Shown one piece after another: positions 6,191 to 9,610 of a DNA stretch of 9,610 nt. Position 1 is the stretch's first letter, and every line of letters begins with the position of its first letter. Origin of the DNA: Sulfurimonas sp. (GTDB lineage: Bacteria > Campylobacterota > Campylobacteria > Campylobacterales > Sulfurimonadaceae); assembly GCA_027063295.1 (NCBI GenBank), contig JAMORZ010000107.1:1-9610 (forward strand), given 5' to 3'. The position numbers and the translations under genes are program-made. A model generated the notes under the pieces. That model saw only the letters and a list, made by a program, of their open reading frames with translations. It had not been told where the DNA came from and made no database searches.

Positions 6191-8901
6191 TGTCAAAAAC
6201 AGTTACTATCATAGATACTTTTGGTTTCTTTTTTAGAAGCTTTTATGCACTTCCTCAGCACCTCAAAACCAAAGATGGTTTCCCAACGGGGCTCCTAACT
6301 GGGTTTACAAACTTCATCTCAACACTTCAAAAAGATCATGATAGTGACTATATCATCTTTGCCATAGATACAAAGGGTGATACGTTTAGAAATGAGATAG
6401 ATCCAAACTACAAAGCAAACCGCTCAGCTCCACCACCAGAACTCTCGATGCAACTTCCAATCGCGATAGAGTGGATAGACAAGATGGGGTATAAAACACT
6501 CGGCAAAGAGGGATATGAGGCTGATGATATGATAGCAACTGTAACTCGCCTTGCAAAAGAGAGGGGTTATAAAGTTCGTGTAGTCTCACACGATAAAGAT
6601 CTCTATCAACTCATAGATGACAGTAAAGTGGTGATAGTAGATGCCATAAAACGCAAGAGTGTCGATGAAGCGGCTTGTTTTGAGAAGTATGGTGTGACAC
6701 CAAAGCAGTTTATCGACTATCAGTCTATCTTGGGTGATAGTGCAGATAATGTTCCTGGTGTCAAAGGGATAGGAAAAGTGGGAGCTGAAAAACTGCTCAA
6801 AGAGTATGGAAGCTTAGAGAATATCTATGAGCATATAGATGAGATAAAAGGTGCTACACAAAAAAAACTTATAGAATCAAAAGAACAGGCTTTTATGTCC
6901 AAAGAGCTTGTAACACTCAGAGATGATGTGTTTGATGAGATTGATTTTGAAGAGTACAAGATGGATGTTGAAAATCCGTTTGTAAACATCTACGATGAGC
7001 TTGTGAAATATGAACAAAACGCAGTACTTCGTGTGCTTCATGCTAAAAACATGATCTCTTCTGAACAACAACAAAACGCACAACAAACACAACAAAGTTT
7101 CGAGGAGCCAAAGCTCACTTTTAAAACAACACTTATCACAGATGAAAAAGAGCTTACAAATATACTCTCACAACTCACACCAACAACGATTGTTGCGTTT
7201 GATACAGAAACAACAGGGCTGGAGTATGGGAGTGATAAACTTGTAGGGTTTAGTTTTAGTTTTGATGAGAGTGAGGCTTATTATGTTCCATTTGCACACT
7301 TCTATCTGGGTGTTGCACAGCAGGTGAGTGTCGATGCTGCAAAAGAGGCGATACGAAAGATATTTCACTCAAGGATAGTGGGGCATAACATCAAGTTTGA
7401 TCTGCATTTTGTCTCCCGTTTCTTAGAAGATGAAAGCTTAGAGGTTTATAGTGACTCTATGATACTTGCATGGCTTATCAACCCAGAAGCTGCACTCTCA
7501 CTTGATAAGCTCTCAGAGAAGCTCTTGGGGCATAAGATGGTTGCGTTTAAAGATACAGTCAAAAAAGGGGAGACATTTGCAAGTGTAGAGCTTGAAGATG
7601 CTGCTGTGTATGCTGCAGAGGATGCACTCATCACTCTAAAACTCTACAACCTCTTTTTAGAAAAGCTCAAACTTCAAAGCGCAGAGCATCTTATCAAAGA
7701 GGCCAAAGATGTAGAGATACCGTTTATCAAAACACTGCTGAAGATGGAAAAAGAGGGGATCGCACTCAACCAGGCATACTTGGAGCAGTTTTTGGTTGAA
7801 GTCAAAGAGACACTCTCCACACTTACAGCAGAGATATATACACTTGCAGGGAGTGAATTTAACATCAACTCCACCAAACAACTTGGTGTAGTGCTTTTTG
7901 AAACCCTTGGTCTGCCTGTGGGCAAAAAAACAAAAACAGGCTACTCAACAGATGAGAAGGTACTCAACTCCCTTAAAGATGCCCATGAGATTATTCCTAA
8001 GCTTTTGGAGTATCGTGAGGTGTATAAGCTTTACTCCACATATATTGAGCCACTTTTAAAACTCGCATCACAAGATGAGCAAAGTCGTATCCATACCTCT
8101 TTTGTGCAAACAGGAACAGCAACAGGGCGACTCAGTTCAAAAAATCCTAACTTACAAAATATCCCGACACGTACACCGCTTGGTGCAAAGATAAGAGCTG
8201 CATTTGTAGCTGGTGATGGGAAAAAACTCATAGGGATAGACTACTCCCAAATAGAGTTGCGTTTGCTCGCACATTTCTCACAAGACAGTGTTTTGGTAGA
8301 TGCGTTTGAACACGATAAAGATATCCACCTCCAAACTGCAGAGGTGCTCTTTGGCATAGAAGATGCCAAAGTAAAACGCTCCGTTGCAAAAACAGTAAAC
8401 TTTGGGCTTCTCTATGGGATGGGGCAAAAAAAACTTGCCGATACTTTGGGGATAACCACTAAAGAAGCAAAAGCAATCATTGAGAAGTATTTTGAGAGCT
8501 TTCCAACAGTGAAGCGTTATTTTAGGAGTATAGTAGATACCTCAAAAGAGCAGGGCTACATAGAGACACTTTTGGGGAGAAGACGCTATTTTGACTATGA
8601 AAATGCAACACCGATGTTTCGTGCTGCTTATGAGCGTGAGAGTGTAAACTCTGTGTTTCAAGGGAGTGCGAGTGATCTTATAAAACTCTCTATGAATGCT
8701 ATCGACAAGCTCATAGAAAAAGAGAATCTCAAAGCAAAAATGTTGCTACAGATTCACGATGAGCTTATCTTTGAAGTAGACGAGAGTGAAGCACAACTCC
8801 TTGGTGAAAAATTTCGCTCTGTAATGGAGCAGATTATGCCACTCAATATCCCACTCAAAGCCTCACTCAACATTGGTGATAACTGGGGTGAGTTGAAGTA
8901 G
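6190..8901 (+). CDS. polA: DNA polymerase I
   Basis: A full-length 903-residue family A polymerase for Okazaki fragment processing and repair. Three domains are complete. The 5'-3' flap nuclease (1-290) has YEADDMIAT (109-117), SHDKDLYQLI (133-142) and GDSADNVPGVKGIGKVGA (182-199). The 3'-5' proofreading exonuclease (about 330-500) keeps all acidic motifs: D338 and E340 in FDTETTGL, N400 and D404 in GHNIKFD, and Y474 with D478 in YAAEDA. The polymerase domain has TGRLSSKNPNLQNIPTR (645-661), motif A DYSQIELR (684-691), the fingers helix R730, K734, F738, Y742 within KRSVAKTVNFGLLYG, and motif C QIHDE (854-858). A glutamine-rich linker (about 292-303) separates the two nuclease domains. GAAGG lies before the ATG, which overlaps the HDOD stop. 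Confidence 0.98.
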   Translation: MSKTVTIIDTFGFFFRSFYALPQHLKTKDGFPTGLLTGFTNFISTLQKDHDSDYIIFAIDTKGDTFRNEIDPNYKANRSAPPPELSMQLPIAIEWIDKMGYKTLGKEGYEADDMIATVTRLAKERGYKVRVVSHDKDLYQLIDDSKVVIVDAIKRKSVDEAACFEKYGVTPKQFIDYQSILGDSADNVPGVKGIGKVGAEKLLKEYGSLENIYEHIDEIKGATQKKLIESKEQAFMSKELVTLRDDVFDEIDFEEYKMDVENPFVNIYDELVKYEQNAVLRVLHAKNMISSEQQQNAQQTQQSFEEPKLTFKTTLITDEKELTNILSQLTPTTIVAFDTETTGLEYGSDKLVGFSFSFDESEAYYVPFAHFYLGVAQQVSVDAAKEAIRKIFHSRIVGHNIKFDLHFVSRFLEDESLEVYSDSMILAWLINPEAALSLDKLSEKLLGHKMVAFKDTVKKGETFASVELEDAAVYAAEDALITLKLYNLFLEKLKLQSAEHLIKEAKDVEIPFIKTLLKMEKEGIALNQAYLEQFLVEVKETLSTLTAEIYTLAGSEFNINSTKQLGVVLFETLGLPVGKKTKTGYSTDEKVLNSLKDAHEIIPKLLEYREVYKLYSTYIEPLLKLASQDEQSRIHTSFVQTGTATGRLSSKNPNLQNIPTRTPLGAKIRAAFVAGDGKKLIGIDYSQIELRLLAHFSQDSVLVDAFEHDKDIHLQTAEVLFGIEDAKVKRSVAKTVNFGLLYGMGQKKLADTLGITTKEAKAIIEKYFESFPTVKRYFRSIVDTSKEQGYIETLLGRRRYFDYENATPMFRAAYERESVNSVFQGSASDLIKLSMNAIDKLIEKENLKAKMLLQIHDELIFEVDESEAQLLGEKFRSVMEQIMPLNIPLKASLNIGDNWGELK

Positions 8902-8916
8902 CTTTACTTTTTACTC
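8890..8916. terminator. Weak hairpin spanning the polA/FlhB-like stop codons
   Basis: AAGTA (8896-8900) can pair with TACTT (8905-8909) across a GCTT loop, and the outer GAGT (8890-8893) can pair with ACTC (8913-8916) around a small internal loop. The structure covers both convergent stop codons, and a short T run follows the inner stem. The stems are AT-rich and no long U-tract is present, so efficient termination is doubtful. Confidence 0.25.
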
Positions 8917-9155
8917 ATCTTATAGATAAAACTAAAAACCTCTGCAACAGCTTTGTACATCTCGGGTGGGATCTCTTGGTCAAGTTCCACTTTTGAGAGC
9001 AGCTCTATGAGATCTTCATCTTTTTTGATGGGGATATCATGAAGTTTTGCGATCTTGATGATATTTTGAGCCGTTATACCTTCCCCTTTTGCTGTTACCT
9101 TTGGTGCATTTGCCTTGCCTCTTTCATAACTGAGTGCTGCTGCTTTTTGCTTCAT
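8904..9155 (-). CDS. Free-standing FlhB C-terminal-domain homologue (FlhX/YlqH-like)
   Basis: The 83-residue product matches only the cytoplasmic C-terminal part of the export switch protein FlhB (EscU/YscU/HrcU family), with no transmembrane region. Matching segments are ALSYERGKANAPKVTAKGEG (7-26), ITAQNIIKIAKLHDIPI (27-43), VELDQEIPPEMY (56-67) and AVAEVFSFIY (69-78). The autocleavage NPTH motif of FlhB is absent: the protein begins about where that motif would lie, so it resembles the fragment left after FlhB self-cleavage. Stand-alone homologues are known (FlhX, HP1575, in Helicobacter pylori; YlqH in Bacillus subtilis). The start overlaps the stop of the FliK-like gene by 4 nt (ATGA), so the pair is coupled. 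Its stop is 2 bp from the polA stop on the other strand. Confidence 0.87.
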   Translation of the reverse strand: MKQKAAALSYERGKANAPKVTAKGEGITAQNIIKIAKLHDIPIKKDEDLIELLSKVELDQEIPPEMYKAVAEVFSFIYKMSKK

Positions 9156-9610
9156 GCTTTTACTTCAAATCCCATCTCTAATCTATCTGCATTTGGTGCA
9201 TAGGCACTGCATATATCTTTATTCTCATCTAAAAAACGGATAGATTGAGGGATGATTCCTACCGATGTGAGTTGCTTTTTTAGCTCCGCTATATTCTCTT
9301 GCAGCAGCTCTTTGAACTCTTGATTTTGCGCTGTTATGTTAATGTCGATATGGTTTTTTTCAAACATACCCAAACGCAGTTTGAGTGAGCCATACTCTTT
9401 GAGCTCTAGCTCTATATCACAAAAGAATTTACCGTTTTTTGTTTTTTGCAGAAAAATATTGCCATCTTCTAATTCCTCCCACGTATAGGGTATATAAAGA
9501 GATGAGCCACTACTAAGATGGGAGAGAAGTTGATGATAGTCTATCTGCAGCGTGAGTTTGTCTATATGTTTGAGCAACTCTTGTTTTTGTGGTAGTTGGG
9601 ATTTGTCTAT
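9152..9610 (-). CDS. FliK C-terminal-like protein, 3' part (5' end off the window)
   Basis: The frame is open from the right edge to a TGA at 9152-9154, giving at least 152 residues of a C-terminal region. A TTG at 9577 lies inside the frame and is not a likely start, because the frame continues upstream without a stop to 9610. The stretch LKEYGSLKLRLGM, then HIDINITAQNQEFKELLQENIAELKKQLTSVGI, has the pattern of the flagellar hook-length control (Flg_hook, FliK C-terminal) domain: a strand pair followed by a long helix and a GI turn. An upstream IPYTWEELEDGNIFL segment is seen in some divergent FliK-like proteins. FliK measures hook length and flips FlhB export specificity. The ATGA overlap with an FlhB C-terminal homologue strongly supports the call, although by-eye similarity alone is moderate. 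Confidence 0.68.
   Translation of the reverse strand: MDKSQLPQKQELLKHIDKLTLQIDYHQLLSHLSSGSSLYIPYTWEELEDGNIFLQKTKNGKFFCDIELELKEYGSLKLRLGMFEKNHIDINITAQNQEFKELLQENIAELKKQLTSVGIIPQSIRFLDENKDICSAYAPNADRLEMGFEVKA

Overview
The window looks like chromosomal core sequence from a Campylobacterota (Epsilonproteobacteria) member, most likely a free-living Sulfurimonas-type lineage. The base composition is AT-rich, genes are packed almost without gaps, and start codons overlap upstream stops. The gene set fits that group: GatC, a PilT ATPase (not a usual gene of Campylobacter or Helicobacter), a NosL-like protein beside a DsbD_2/TauE-like membrane protein, an HDOD protein, and a free-standing FlhB C-terminal homologue. 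The assignment rests on gene content and protein style, not on a database search.

Layout. Positions 1-1092 (minus strand) hold gatC, an ArsC/YffB-like gene and the 5' part of pilT, which runs off the left edge. A 121-bp divergent promoter region follows (1093-1213). Positions 1214-8901 (plus strand) hold eight genes in one direction: a YfgM-like membrane protein, a BamB-like beta-propeller lipoprotein, a tyrosine recombinase, a small HD-domain protein, a NosL-like protein, a DsbD_2/TauE-like membrane protein, an HDOD protein and polA. The largest gap in the run is 40 bp (5332-5371). Several junctions overlap by 1 or 4 nt or abut directly, so translational coupling is likely. Internal -10 elements are visible before the NosL-like gene and before the HDOD gene. 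Positions 8904-9610 (minus strand) hold a FliK C-terminal-like gene, open at the right edge, followed by an FlhB C-terminal homologue. This pair converges on polA with only 2 bp between stop codons.

How the genes fit together. The YfgM-like and BamB-like proteins resemble the E. coli yfgM-bamB pair and suggest an outer-membrane or periplasmic assembly role. The recombinase, HDOD protein and PolA suggest chromosome maintenance, although HDOD proteins often act in signalling or motility. The NosL-like and DsbD_2/TauE-like proteins suggest copper handling for respiratory enzymes. The last two genes match the two partners of the flagellar or type III export switch.

I see no rRNA, tRNA, CRISPR array, insertion sequence or prophage. 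No gene-free stretch exceeds 300 bp. The region appears to be ordinary core genome with a few interesting pairings. I did not find a clearly undescribed system.
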